Under the pieces are notes generated by a model. It saw only the letters and a program-made list of their open reading frames with translations, searched no databases and was not told the DNA's origin. Made by a program: the position numbers and the translations under genes. From assembly GCF_019052805.1 (NCBI RefSeq), contig NZ_JAHQRJ010000001.1, positions 2,542,001 to 2,606,000 on the forward strand: 64,000 nt of DNA. The letters are read 5' to 3'. This DNA comes from Noviherbaspirillum sp. L7-7A (GTDB lineage: Bacteria > Pseudomonadota > Gammaproteobacteria > Burkholderiales > Burkholderiaceae_D). Shown piece after piece: positions 1 through 10,021 of this stretch. How positions within the stretch are numbered: position 1 is the first letter of the stretch; the number at the start of each line of letters is the position of its first letter.

Positions 1-336
1 GCCGACTGGCAGACCGAGTACCTGGCGCCCATTCTGGCAGTCAAGGTGGTCGACGACATGGACGAGGCAATCGACCACATCAACACCCATTCCTCAAAGC
101 ATACCGACGCCATCGTCACCGAGAACTACAGCCGGGCGATGCGCTTCTTGCGCGAGGTCGATTCCGCCTCGGTGATGGTGAACGCCTCGACCCGCTTCGC
201 CGACGGCTTCGAATATGGCCTGGGCGCGGAAATCGGCATTTCCAACGACAAGCTGCATGCCCGCGGCCCGGTGGGCCTGGAAGGCCTGACCTCGCTGAAG
301 TACGTCGTGTTCGGCCACGGCGAAGTGCGCAAGTAA
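1..336 (+). CDS. proA: Glutamate-5-semialdehyde dehydrogenase (gamma-glutamyl phosphate reductase), 3' end
   Basis: Cytoplasmic NADPH-dependent reduction of gamma-glutamyl phosphate to glutamate semialdehyde, the second step of proline synthesis. Only the C-terminal ~111 residues are present; frame 1 is open from the first base, so the start lies outside the window. The tail with [18 protein letters not shown], then [18 protein letters not shown] is the conserved ProA ending. The kinase partner proB is not adjacent but lies at 18709-19827, an arrangement I believe is common in this order. The next gene follows 32 bp downstream, possibly co-transcribed. Partial only because of the window edge; the family call is secure. 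Confidence 0.95.
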   Translation, partial: ADWQTEYLAPILAVKVVDDMDEAIDHINTHSSKHTDAIVTENYSRAMRFLREVDSASVMVNASTRFADGFEYGLGAEIGISNDKLHARGPVGLEGLTSLKYVVFGHGEVRK

Positions 337-368
337 GCACCCGGATCAACGAAAGGAACACCTACCGC

Positions 369-797
369 ATGCTCTGGGTCAAATCGCTGCACATCGTCTT
401 CGTCGCCTCCTGGTTCGCCGGCCTGTTCTACCTGCCGCGAATTTTCGTCAACCTGGCCATGGTGGCGCCGGAAGACAAGGTCACTACCGATCGCCTGCTG
501 CTGATGGCAAGAAAGCTCTACCGTTTCTCCGGCATCCTGATGGTGGTGGCGCTGGTATTTGGCCTCTGGCTATGGCTGGGCTACGGCATCGGCCGCGGGC
601 CGGGCAATGGCTGGCTGCATGCCAAGCTGGCGCTGGTGGTGCTGCTGATTGGCTACCACCATGCCTGCGGTTCGCTGCTGCGCAAGTTCGAAGGCGGCCG
701 CAATGCGCGCAGCCATACCTGGTACCGCTGGTTCAATGAAGTCCCTGTCATTGGCCTGCTTGCCGTGACCATCCTGGTCGTGGTCAAACCTTTTTGA
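369..797 (+). CDS. hemJ: HemJ/CopD-like integral membrane protein (probable protoporphyrinogen oxidase HemJ)
   Basis: Small inner-membrane protein of 142 residues with about four hydrophobic helices. The start LWVKSLHIVFVASWFAGLFYLPR is close to the HemJ (UPF0093) signature of a His in helix 1 followed by WFAGLFYLPR. HemJ oxidises protoporphyrinogen IX to protoporphyrin IX in heme synthesis in bacteria that lack HemG or HemY. The length matches the family. A GAAAGGAAC sequence precedes the ATG, and the next gene starts 15 bp after the stop, suggesting co-transcription. The HemJ function is taken from the family; no heme gene is adjacent to support it. Confidence 0.8.
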   Translation: MLWVKSLHIVFVASWFAGLFYLPRIFVNLAMVAPEDKVTTDRLLLMARKLYRFSGILMVVALVFGLWLWLGYGIGRGPGNGWLHAKLALVVLLIGYHHACGSLLRKFEGGRNARSHTWYRWFNEVPVIGLLAVTILVVVKPF

Positions 798-812
798 GAA
801 ACCGAGCCTTTC

Positions 813-1418
813 ATGACGCAAACCTGCACCTACTATCTCGCTCCGCCCTCGCCTTACGTCTATCTGGGCCACCAGCGCTTTGCCGATCTGGTGCGGCAAT
901 ACCAGGTGCAGGTGGACGTGCGGCCATTCGACCTGGGACGGGTGTTCGGCCTCTCGGGCGGCCTGCCGCTGGCGAAGCGGGCGCCGCAGCGCCAGGCCTA
1001 CCGGCTGGTGGAACTGGAACGCTGGAGCCGTTATCTGGGCAAGCCGCTGCATCTGCAACCGCAGTTCTTCCCGGTCGCCGGCGACCCGGCGGCTTTCCTG
1101 ATCATCGCCGCCAAGCTGGCGCACGGCAATGACGCGGCAATGGACCTGACCGGCCGCATCGGCAGCGCGGTCTGGGCCGAGCAGCGCAACATCGCCGACG
1201 ACGCCACGCTGGCCGCGATTGCCGGCGAGGCCGGGTTCGACGGCGCGGCCCTGATGAAAGCAGCCGCCACGGCCGCAGTGCAGGCCGAGTACCAGCGCTA
1301 CACCGATGACGCGATCGCCGCCAATGTATTCGGCGCGCCATGGTATGTCGTCGACGGCGAGCCGTACTGGGGCCAGGACCGTCTCGACTTCGTCGAACGC
1401 GCCTTCCGCAGGGACTGA
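813..1418 (+). CDS. 2-hydroxychromene-2-carboxylate isomerase / DsbA-family (kappa-GST-like) protein
   Basis: 201-residue thioredoxin-fold protein. The N-terminus carries YYLAPPSPYVYLG, where the S-P-Y element replaces the CXXC of true DsbA proteins; this is the mark of the HCCA-isomerase/kappa glutathione-transferase group, which uses glutathione. The late GAPWYVVDGEPYWGQDRLDFVE block is the usual C-terminal family motif (VFGAPxF...GQDRL). It starts 15 bp after the hemJ-like gene. No naphthalene or other aromatic pathway is adjacent, so the natural substrate is unknown and the name is only a family label. Confidence 0.8.
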   Translation: MTQTCTYYLAPPSPYVYLGHQRFADLVRQYQVQVDVRPFDLGRVFGLSGGLPLAKRAPQRQAYRLVELERWSRYLGKPLHLQPQFFPVAGDPAAFLIIAAKLAHGNDAAMDLTGRIGSAVWAEQRNIADDATLAAIAGEAGFDGAALMKAAATAAVQAEYQRYTDDAIAANVFGAPWYVVDGEPYWGQDRLDFVERAFRRD

Positions 1419-1494
1419 CTTCATTTCACTGGGCTGTGAAAGCCGCAACGGCCATCACAGTCATCACAGCAACACCACGGATAAAGGGTACCCC

Positions 1495-2700
1495 ATGAAC
1501 CATTCCTATTTTTGCCCCTGCCCGCGCGGCATGGAAGCCGCGCTGGCGGAAGAACTCAACGAGATCGCGCAAGGCTATTCGCCCACGCTCAAGGTCCACA
1601 CGCAAGTGCCGGGCGGCGTGCATTGCTCGGGCACGATGGCTGACGCCATGCGGGTCAACCTGCATTCGCGCATCGCGTCCCGGGTATTGATGCGGGTGGC
1701 GCATGCCAGCTATCTCAATGAAAACGATGTCTACGACCTGGCGCTGGCCCAGCCCTGGGAAGACTGGTTCGAGGTGCATCACACGATCCGTATCGACGTC
1801 ACCGCCATCAAGTCGCCGTTGAAGAGCCTGGAATTCACCACGCTGAAGATCAAGGACGCCGTCTGCGACCGCTTCCGCGACCTCTGCGGCAAGCGGCCTT
1901 CGGTCAACACCCGCATGCCCGACATGCGGGTATTTGCCTTCATCGACGCGCGCACCGTGACGCTCTATCTCGACACCTCGGGCGAGGCACTGTTCAAGCG
2001 CGGCTGGCGTCTCGACACCGGCGACGCGCCGCTGCGCGAAAACCTGGCCGCCGGCCTGCTGCGGGTATCGGGATGGAAGCCCGGCGAAGTGCTGTTCGAT
2101 CCGATGTGCGGCTCGGGCACCATCCTCGCCGAAGCTGCGCAAATGCTGGCCGGCATTCCCCCCGGCGCCCGCCGCTCCTTTGCATTCGAGAAGTTCACGC
2201 CCTTCAACGCCGATGAATGGCGGCAGGTGAAAGGCAGCGTCAAGCCGCGTCCGCTACCGGCTGTGCCCACGATTTTCGGCAGCGACATTTCGGGCGACAT
2301 GGTGGCCATGACCCGCGCCAACCTGCAGCGCGCCGGCATTCCGTTCGAGGTGCCGTTGAAGCAGATCGAAGCGCAGGAAGTAAAGCCGCCCAGCGATGCG
2401 CCGGGCTATATGGTCACCAACCCGCCCTATGGCGAGCGGATCGGCGTGCGCGGCGACAGCACCATGCCGGAAGACGACATGGCGATTGCCTTCTTCAGCG
2501 CCTTCGGCACCACGCTCAAGCAGCGCTTCGCCGGCTGGAAAGTATTCCTGTTCACCGCCGACCTCGGCCTGCCCAAGCTGCTGCGTCTGAAGGAAGCGCG
2601 CAAGACGCCGTTCTTCAACGGCGCGATCGAATGCAGGCTGTTCCGTTTCGACATGGTCGCCGGCTTCAACCGGCGCGAGGAAGCCAAGCCCAAGCCCTGA
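1495..2700 (+). CDS. THUMP-domain class I SAM-dependent RNA methyltransferase (RlmL/YpsC type)
   Basis: 401 residues. The N-terminus (FCPCPRGMEAALAEEL) leads into a THUMP RNA-binding domain at roughly residues 50-160, followed by a Rossmann methyltransferase domain with a DPMCGSGTI SAM-binding loop near residue 200 and the NPPYGER catalytic motif at about 309. NPPY is typical of N2-guanine methyltransferases, so the protein probably makes m2G in 23S rRNA, as the N-terminal half of E. coli RlmL does at G2445. It lacks the second (RlmK) half of the 702-residue enterobacterial fusion. The ATG at 1495 was chosen because it begins the family's conserved N-terminus; the frame stays open upstream to 1306 without conserved sequence. 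Confidence 0.88.
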   Translation: MNHSYFCPCPRGMEAALAEELNEIAQGYSPTLKVHTQVPGGVHCSGTMADAMRVNLHSRIASRVLMRVAHASYLNENDVYDLALAQPWEDWFEVHHTIRIDVTAIKSPLKSLEFTTLKIKDAVCDRFRDLCGKRPSVNTRMPDMRVFAFIDARTVTLYLDTSGEALFKRGWRLDTGDAPLRENLAAGLLRVSGWKPGEVLFDPMCGSGTILAEAAQMLAGIPPGARRSFAFEKFTPFNADEWRQVKGSVKPRPLPAVPTIFGSDISGDMVAMTRANLQRAGIPFEVPLKQIEAQEVKPPSDAPGYMVTNPPYGERIGVRGDSTMPEDDMAIAFFSAFGTTLKQRFAGWKVFLFTADLGLPKLLRLKEARKTPFFNGAIECRLFRFDMVAGFNRREEAKPKP

Positions 2701-2720
2701 CGCCTGTTTGCCTGCCTGCC

Positions 2721-2754
2721 TGCCTGCCGCCAGACTGCATCGTGGCGGCAGGCA
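2721..2754. terminator. Hairpin between convergent genes
   Basis: A perfect 12-bp stem (TGCCTGCCGCCA, 2721-2732, pairing with 2743-2754) with a 10-nt loop sits between the converging methyltransferase (ends 2700) and PfpI (ends 2764) genes. The left arm extends a CTGC/TGCC tetranucleotide run. No T-tract follows on either strand, so a bidirectional terminator role is only likely from its position. Confidence 0.45.
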
Positions 2755-2763
2755 AGCCTGGCA

Positions 2764-3363
2764 TCAGCTCGAGGCAATCCCTACAGCGCCCTCATCCGGC
2801 GTCCCCGCCACGCTGTCGCGCATGCGTTGTCCGAAGACGTCGATCATGCGCGCATTGAATGCCGGTATGTCATCCGGCTTGCGGCTGCTGACCCAGCTGC
2901 CATCCACCACCACTTCCTGGTCCACCCAGTTGACGCCGGCCTTTTTGAGATCCTGCTCCAGGTCCTGATGGCTGGTCATGGTCTTTCCCTGCACCAGCCC
3001 GGCCGACGCCAGCAGCCATGCGCCATGGCAGATCACCGCGATCGGCTTGCCCTGCGCGTTGATGCCTTTGACGATCTTCTGCGCCAGTTCGTTGCTGCGT
3101 ATCCGTGCCGAATTGACTTCGCCACCAGGCAGCAGCACCGCATCGAAGTCTTGCGAATAGGCTTCGTCGAAGGTCAGGTCCACCGGAAACTGGTCAGCCG
3201 GCTTGTCATGGTTCATGCCCTGCACCATGCCGCGCTTGTCGGAAATAATCTTGGTAATCGCCCCCTCGCCTTCCAGCGCGTCCTTGGGTTGCGTCAGTTC
3301 AACCTGCTCGAAGCCATCGGTAACGAGGATGGCGATGTGCAGTCCGTTGAGTGCCGGATCCAT
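2764..3363 (-). CDS. DJ-1/PfpI family class I glutamine-amidotransferase-like protein
   Basis: 199 residues with the full PfpI fold: the opening strand HIAILVTDGFEQVELTQP contains the conserved acidic residue (E19) next to the nucleophile, AVLLPGG follows, and the nucleophilic elbow AVICHGAWLL places the catalytic Cys at 112. Proteins of this type are reported as intracellular proteases, glyoxalase III or deglycase-type stress enzymes; the sequence alone does not choose. The short C-terminal extension after DVFGQRMRD is not part of the core. An AGAAGGAG sequence lies just before the ATG. Its upstream side faces the repeat island. Confidence 0.88.
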   Translation of the reverse strand: MDPALNGLHIAILVTDGFEQVELTQPKDALEGEGAITKIISDKRGMVQGMNHDKPADQFPVDLTFDEAYSQDFDAVLLPGGEVNSARIRSNELAQKIVKGINAQGKPIAVICHGAWLLASAGLVQGKTMTSHQDLEQDLKKAGVNWVDQEVVVDGSWVSSRKPDDIPAFNARMIDVFGQRMRDSVAGTPDEGAVGIASS

Positions 3364-3490
3364 GTGCTTCTCCTTCTGCTGAAATAGGTGACTACTCCGA
3401 GGGAGTCGGCGGGCAAGAAAAAGTTCGGGAGATGGGTGGCGGGCTTGCGCAGACCGCTAAGGAATAGGGGTTTGATTAGGCGCAACAGAG

Positions 3491-3813
<323 letters not shown>

Positions 3814-4130
3814 GTTGCCTTTGACGTGGCCGTGAAGTCCCGTTGAGCGCGCCGTGACGGCGATGCCTGAAGCGGATAAGGTGCGGCGTCTGTCTGAGCG
3901 AAACGAAGTGTAGCGAGTTCAGCCGCGCCCCGCTTCAGGCGTCGACGGCACGGGGACCCCGCGGTAGCGGGGCGCGATCATCGGGTCGCCTTTTTTGCCC
4001 CTCTTTTTTGGCGAAGCAAAAAAGAGGGTCGCCTGCCGGGGCGAACTCCCGGCCTGGTCATGATGCAAGGACATGCGTATTGGGTCATCAGGCGTAAAGA
4101 CGTCACTGCGAAGCAGCAGTTGCCTTTGAC
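3814..4130 (+). repeat. 317-bp structured repeat unit, left copy
   Basis: One of two ~317-bp units in inverted orientation. It is bounded by GTTGCCTTTGAC at 3814-3825 and again at 4119-4130. It contains four hairpins: 3862-3875 with 3930-3943 (14 bp); 3957-3962 with 3967-3972 (GGTA loop); 3999-4010 with 4017-4028 (12 bp, GCGAAG loop); and 4035-4040 with 4048-4053 (7-nt loop). Comparison with the right copy shows compensatory base changes in the first three stems. Possible ORFs here show no family resemblance. Biological identity unknown: structured RNA, REP/BIME-like element or miniature mobile element. Confidence 0.88.
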
Positions 4131-4133
4131 TTT

Positions 4134-4200
4134 GCAGTTCGCAGTTCGCAGTTCGCAGTTCGCAGTTCGCAGTTCGCAGTTCGCAGTTCGCAGTTCGCAG
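4134..4200 (+). repeat. 7-bp tandem repeat GCAGTTC, 9.6 copies
   Basis: Nine perfect GCAGTTC units plus GCAG, at the centre of symmetry between the two inverted 317-bp units. The flanking 4131-4133 and 4201-4213 complete an 83-bp spacer. The period of 7 differs from the 6-bp arrays at the outer ends. No gene is present. Confidence 0.95.
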
Positions 4201-4213
4201 CGTAACGACGAAC

Positions 4214-4530
4214 GTCAAAGGCAACGACGACAGTGCTGCCCGTGCCTCGCCGGGTGACGCAACGCCGCTGCACTGCCGTGGAGACAAGCCGGGAGTCCGT
4301 CCCGGCGGCCGGATCACTTTTTTGCTCCGCCAAGAAAGTAATCAAAAAAGGCGGCCCCGATGATCGCGCCCTGCTGACGCAGGGTGCCCGTGTCGGCGAT
4401 GCCCCGAGCGGGGCGCGGCTAAACTCGCTCCGCTGCGCTCCACTCAAACAGACGCCGCACCTTTTCCCGCTCGGGGCACCGCCGCCACGGCGCGCTCAAC
4501 GGGGACTTGAACGGCCACGTCAAAACCAAC
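4214..4530 (-). repeat. 317-bp structured repeat unit, right (inverted) copy
   Basis: Reverse-complement copy of the unit at 3814-4130, of the same length, bounded by GTCAAAGGCAAC (4214-4225) and the diverged GTCAAAACCAAC (4519-4530). The equivalent hairpins are 4288-4293 with 4301-4306; 4312-4324 with 4331-4343 (one mismatch, one wobble); 4369-4374 with 4379-4384; and 4401-4412 with 4466-4477. In the last, three consecutive pairs differ from the left copy on both sides, so pairing is kept. Long exact blocks shared with the left copy include GGCGCGATCATCGGG and GTGCGGCGTCTGT. Beyond it, up to the nrdA terminator, I see only an AACTGC run and no gene. Confidence 0.88.
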
Positions 4531-4655
4531 TGCAACTGCAACTGCAACTGCTTCCGTCGCCTCATGCAATGCCCACGCAACCCCTTCCCGGTAAATCTTT
4601 CAACCAATCTCGACACGGTACCCTGACATCGTCAGCGCCCAACTGCGCACCAAGG

Positions 4656-4711
4656 CACAAAAAGAAACGCCCCGCATTTCATCAGGCCTGAACCTGAATG
4701 AAATACGGGGC
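4656..4711 (-). terminator. Rho-independent terminator of nrdA
   Basis: On the minus strand, just past the nrdA stop, an interrupted stem pairs 4669-4674 (GCCCCG) and 4676-4682 (ATTTCAT) with 4698-4711, extended by CAGG/CCTG. It is followed by TTTCTTTTTG (4659-4668 read on the minus strand). This suggests that nrdA is transcribed alone. Confidence 0.75.
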
Positions 4712-4756
4712 ATGGCAGAAAAACCGAAGGCCGGTTTCAGGCCTTCACTGCCTGTC

Positions 4757-7678
4757 TTACTGGCAAGCTTCGCATTCCTCGAAACCATCATCACCAGGAC
4801 GCAGCATGCAGGCCGGGCCTTCCGGTTCCTGCGCTGCCATCGCCGCCGCTGCTGCCGCATGCGACATCAGGCCGCCGCTCGCGCCGCCGTCGCTGTTGAC
4901 CGCATTCAGCGCGCCGGTGCGGGTGGTGGACTTCTCGGTATGCGTGGCGCCTATGGTGCGCAGGTAGTAAGTGGTCTTCAGGCCACGCAGCCATGCCAGC
5001 TTGTAGGTTTCATCGAGCTTCTTGCCCGAGGCGCCCGCCATGTAGATGTTGAGCGATTGCGCCTGGTCGATCCACTTCTGGCGACGCGACGCCGCTTCCA
5101 CCAGCCACTTCGGCTCGACTTCGAACGCGGTGGCATACAGCTCGCGCAGGTCCTGCGGGATGCGGTCGATGCGGGCCAGGCTGCCGTCGAAGTATTTCAG
5201 GTCGGAGACCATCACTTCATCCCACAGGCCACGCGCCTTCAGGTCGCGCACCAGGTGCTCGTTGATCTCGGTGAACTCGCCGGACAGGTTGGATTTCACA
5301 TACAGGTTCTGGTAGGTCGGCTCGATGCATGCCGACACGCCGATGATGTTGGAAATCGTCGCCGTCGGCGCGATCGCCACGCAGTTGGAGTTGCGCATGC
5401 CGTGCTGGGCGATGCGGCCGCGCAGCGCGCTCCAGTCCATGGTGGAGCTGCCGTCGACTTCCAGGTAGCCGCCGCGCTCTTCGGCCAGCAGCTTCAGCGA
5501 GTCCTGCGGCAGGATGCCGCGGTCCCACAGCGAGCCCTGGTAGGTGCTGTAGCGGCCGCGCTCTTCCGCCAGTTCGGTCGATGCATAGTAGGCGTAGTAG
5601 CAGACTGCTTCCATCGAACGGTCGGCAAATTCCACTGCCGCGTTGGAGGCATACGGCACCCGCATCATGTGCAGGCAGTCCTGGAAGCCCATGATGCCCA
5701 GGCCCACCGGGCGATGGCGCATGTTGGAGTCGCGCGCCTTCTTCACCGCGTAGTAGTTGATGTCGATCACGTTGTCGAGCATGCGCATTGCGGTGCGGAC
5801 GGTCTGCTGCAGCTTGGCATGGTCGAGCTGGCCATTCTTCATATGCGCCGGCAGGTTGACCGAACCCAGGTTGCAGACTGCGATCTCGGCATCGTTGGTA
5901 TTAAGGGTAATCTCGGTGCAGAGATTGGAGCTGTGCACCACGCCCACGTGCTGCTGTGGCGAGCGGATGTTGCACGGATCCTTGAAGGTAATCCAGGGAT
6001 GGCCGGTTTCAAACAGCATCGACAGCATCTTGCGCCACAGGTCCAGCGCCTGGACCTTCCTGAACAGGCGCAGTTCGCCGCTAGCAGCACGGGCTTCATA
6101 GCCGAGGTAGGCCTGCTCGAAGGCGCGGCCAACCTTGTCGTGCAGGTCCGGCACGTCGCTCGGCGAGAACAGGGTCCACTCGCCCTTTTCCATCACGCGC
6201 TTCATGAACAGGTCGGGAATCCAGTTCGCGGTGTTCATGTCGTGGGTGCGGCGGCGGTCGTCGCCGGTGTTCTTGCGCAGGTCGAGGAATTCCTCGATGT
6301 CCATGTGCCAGGTTTCCAGGTAGGCGCAGACTGCGCCCTTGCGCTTGCCGCCCTGATTCACTGCCACGGCGGTGTCGTTGACCACCTTCAGGAACGGCAC
6401 CACGCCCTGGCTCTTGCCATTGGTGCCCTTGATGTGGGCACCCAGCGCGCGCACCGGGGTCCAGTCATTGCCCAGGCCGCCGGCGAACTTGGCCAGCAGC
6501 GCATTGTCCTTGATCGATTCGTAAATGCCTTCTAGATCGTCCGACACCGTGGTCAGGTAGCAGGAAGACAGCTGCGAGCGCAGCGTCCCAGAGTTGAACA
6601 GGGTCGGGGTCGAGCTCATGAAGTCGAACGACGACAGCAGGTTGTAGAACTCGATGGCGCGCTCTTCACGCTTGGCTTCGTTCAGCGACAGGCCCATCGC
6701 CACGCGCATGTAGAAAGCCTGCGGCATTTCGATGCGGATGTCGCGGATGTGCAGGAAGTAGCGGTCATACAGGGTCTGCAGGCCGATATAGCCGAATTGC
6801 AGGTCACGCTCGGGCTTGATGGCCTTGGCCAGGCGGTCGAGGTCGAACTCGGCCAGTTTGGTGTCGAGCAGTTCGGCTTCGATACCCTTCTGGATGAAGC
6901 GCGGGAAGTATTGCAGGTAGTGGGCGGCAGCGTCGGCCTGGGCAACTTCCTGGCCAAACACTTCCTTGCGGATGGTGTGCATCAACAGGCGTGCGGTAAC
7001 CAGGCTGTAGGCCGGGTCCGTTTCCATCAGCGCGCGGGCAGCCAAAATGGCTGACTTGTGCAGTTCTTCCACCGGCACGCCGTCGTACAGGTTCTTTACC
7101 GTTTCAGCCAGGATGGCTTCGGCGTCGACATGCTTTTCCAGGCCGATGCAGGCGGCGGTGATCAGGGTGCGGACCTGTTCCATGTCCAGCAGGCGGCGCT
7201 GGCCGCTTTCGATCACATGCAGTTGCGGCGCGCCAGGCACGGCGGCACGGGCGGCCTGCTGCTGCGCGCGCTCTTCCATGCGCTTGGCACGGTACAGCAC
7301 GTAGGCGCGGGCGACGTCATGCTCGCCGGAACGCATCAGCGCCAGTTCCACCTGGTCCTGCACGTCTTCGATATGGAAGGTGCCGCCGGCCGGCTGGCGG
7401 CGCATCAGGGCAGCCACCACGCTGTCGGTCAGTTGCTCGACCAGTTCACGCACACGGGCGGAAGCGGCGCCATGGCCGCCATTGACCGCCAGAAACGCCT
7501 TGGTCATGGCGATGGAGATCTTGGAGGGCTCGAAACCGACGACCGCACCATTTCGGCGCAGGATACGGTAATCCGCTGAATTATTGCTGGCGGGCATCAC
7601 GCCGGCAACGGCGGACAGGGACGAATTGACGGCCGGTTCTGCGCCTGTCTTGCTGGAAATTTCCTGGGATGAGTACAC
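4757..7678 (-). CDS. nrdA: Class Ia ribonucleoside-diphosphate reductase, alpha subunit
   Basis: 973 residues. Reduces ribonucleoside diphosphates to deoxyribonucleotides with the radical-carrying beta subunit NrdB. An N-terminal ATP-cone (RRNGAVVGFEPSKI onward, about residues 40-130) is the allosteric activity site. The large alpha barrel contains SCYLTTVSDDLEG, NLCTEITL and the finger-loop region, and the C-terminal ECEACQ supplies the redox-active Cys pair. The frame opens upstream to 7867. I chose the GTG at 7678 because AGGAGG lies 4 nt before it and the resulting length fits the family. The start is about 215 nt downstream of a predicted promoter overlapped by NrdR boxes. nrdB is not adjacent; a partial copy lies at the other end of the window. 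Confidence 0.95.
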   Translation of the reverse strand: MYSSQEISSKTGAEPAVNSSLSAVAGVMPASNNSADYRILRRNGAVVGFEPSKISIAMTKAFLAVNGGHGAASARVRELVEQLTDSVVAALMRRQPAGGTFHIEDVQDQVELALMRSGEHDVARAYVLYRAKRMEERAQQQAARAAVPGAPQLHVIESGQRRLLDMEQVRTLITAACIGLEKHVDAEAILAETVKNLYDGVPVEELHKSAILAARALMETDPAYSLVTARLLMHTIRKEVFGQEVAQADAAAHYLQYFPRFIQKGIEAELLDTKLAEFDLDRLAKAIKPERDLQFGYIGLQTLYDRYFLHIRDIRIEMPQAFYMRVAMGLSLNEAKREERAIEFYNLLSSFDFMSSTPTLFNSGTLRSQLSSCYLTTVSDDLEGIYESIKDNALLAKFAGGLGNDWTPVRALGAHIKGTNGKSQGVVPFLKVVNDTAVAVNQGGKRKGAVCAYLETWHMDIEEFLDLRKNTGDDRRRTHDMNTANWIPDLFMKRVMEKGEWTLFSPSDVPDLHDKVGRAFEQAYLGYEARAASGELRLFRKVQALDLWRKMLSMLFETGHPWITFKDPCNIRSPQQHVGVVHSSNLCTEITLNTNDAEIAVCNLGSVNLPAHMKNGQLDHAKLQQTVRTAMRMLDNVIDINYYAVKKARDSNMRHRPVGLGIMGFQDCLHMMRVPYASNAAVEFADRSMEAVCYYAYYASTELAEERGRYSTYQGSLWDRGILPQDSLKLLAEERGGYLEVDGSSTMDWSALRGRIAQHGMRNSNCVAIAPTATISNIIGVSACIEPTYQNLYVKSNLSGEFTEINEHLVRDLKARGLWDEVMVSDLKYFDGSLARIDRIPQDLRELYATAFEVEPKWLVEAASRRQKWIDQAQSLNIYMAGASGKKLDETYKLAWLRGLKTTYYLRTIGATHTEKSTTRTGALNAVNSDGGASGGLMSHAAAAAAMAAQEPEGPACMLRPGDDGFEECEACQ

Positions 7679-7863
7679 GAGGCCTCCTGAATCGATATTG
7701 TTGACTGGGCGTTTTGGTGGTCTGTCTGTCGTGCGCGGCATACCTCTGTCGCACGTGTTCCGGAAGATGACGTCGCTGCCGGAAGGGCCGCCGCCGGCTT
7801 CGAATGCACGATCTCGCATCGGAATCGGCACCATGGCGGCGCACCATCTGCACCAAAGATGAA

Positions 7864-7910
7864 ACACTATATATAGTGATGGTTGACGCAGTAGGCACTA
7901 ATTCTAGTGC
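7864..7910 (-). promoter_or_regulatory. Pair of NrdR boxes upstream of nrdA
   Basis: Two near-palindromes, ACACTATATATAGTGA (7864-7879) and GCACTAATTCTAGTGC (7895-7910), match the NrdR consensus ACACWATATATWGTGT. Their centres are 31 bp apart, the three-turn spacing typical of NrdR operator pairs. Box 2 covers the predicted -10 element; box 1 lies just downstream of the expected transcription start. This predicts repression by NrdR when (d)ATP is high. Confidence 0.88.
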
Positions 7911-7929
7911 GTTGGGCGGACACATGCAA
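7901..7929 (-). promoter_or_regulatory. Predicted sigma-70 promoter of nrdA
   Basis: TTGCAT (7929-7924) and TAGAAT (7906-7901) on the minus strand are separated by exactly 17 nt. The -10 hexamer sits inside NrdR box 2. Transcription would start near 7894 and give a leader of about 215 nt. Confidence 0.6.
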
Positions 7930-7969
7930 TAGCGTTTTCCCAACGTTACAGCGCAAAAAAATTTGACTT

Positions 7970-8576
7970 TCAGGCCAGCATGGCAAATCGCAGCGGCGGC
8001 AGGTACGTTGCCGCAGAGCATGACTGCCTGTAGCGCAGCCAATCGAAAAACGGCCCCGGATCGGTCTTGCGACCCGGCGCGATATGCTCATGCCCCGCCA
8101 CCGCCCGCAGGCTGTAACGACGCCGCAGCGCAAGTGTCAGTGCCGCCAGGCTGTCGTATTGCGCGGCTTCGAACGGCACGAAGTCGCTGCCTTCGAGTTC
8201 GATGCCGATCGAAAAATCATTACACTTATCCCGACCCTCGAAGCTGGACAGGCCGGCATGCCAGGCGCGTGCATGTGCCGCGACGAATTGTGTCACCAGC
8301 CCGTTTCGATCAATCAGAAAATGAGCGGAGACCCGCAGGGGACGCAGCTGATCGAAATACGGATGGACCGCATGGTCCAGGGTGTTGGTAAACAGGCCAT
8401 CGATATACGGGCCGCCAAACTGGTCAGGCGGCAAGCTGATGTTATGGATTACCAGCAATTGAGGCACTACGCCCGCCGGCCGGGCGTCGAAGTTCGGCGA
8501 TGGCAGGCGCCTCGCCTGCGGGCACCAGCCGTCCGGATCAATGGACAGCTGCACCATGCCCCTGGATGACGCGGAC

Positions 8577-8584
<8 letters not shown>
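7970..8584 (-). CDS. ampD: 1,6-anhydro-N-acetylmuramyl-L-alanine amidase AmpD
   Basis: 204-residue cytoplasmic zinc amidase that removes the peptide from anhydro-muropeptides during cell-wall recycling, and so lowers AmpR-driven beta-lactamase induction where AmpR exists. The amidase_2 fold shows the expected ligands: H47 (VIHNISLPP), H165 and D175 within GHEHIAPGRKTDPGPFFDW, and E129 in SIGIELEG as the likely catalytic acid. The ATG at 8584 overlaps the end of pilR by 8 nt, so the two are probably co-transcribed; an internal Met at residue 10 is an alternative start. No ampC or ampR is nearby. Confidence 0.93.
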
Positions 8585-10016
<1,432 letters not shown>

Positions 10017-10021
10017 GGCGT

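Noticed and set aside
4103-4447. Arg/Ser-rich ORFs on both strands of the 317-bp units
   Set aside because: The covarying hairpins explain the sequence better, and the frames are not kept between the two copies.
4712-6535. 607-codon plus-strand open frame opposite nrdA
   Set aside because: Antisense shadow of a highly GC-biased gene; no family resemblance, and nrdA is certain.
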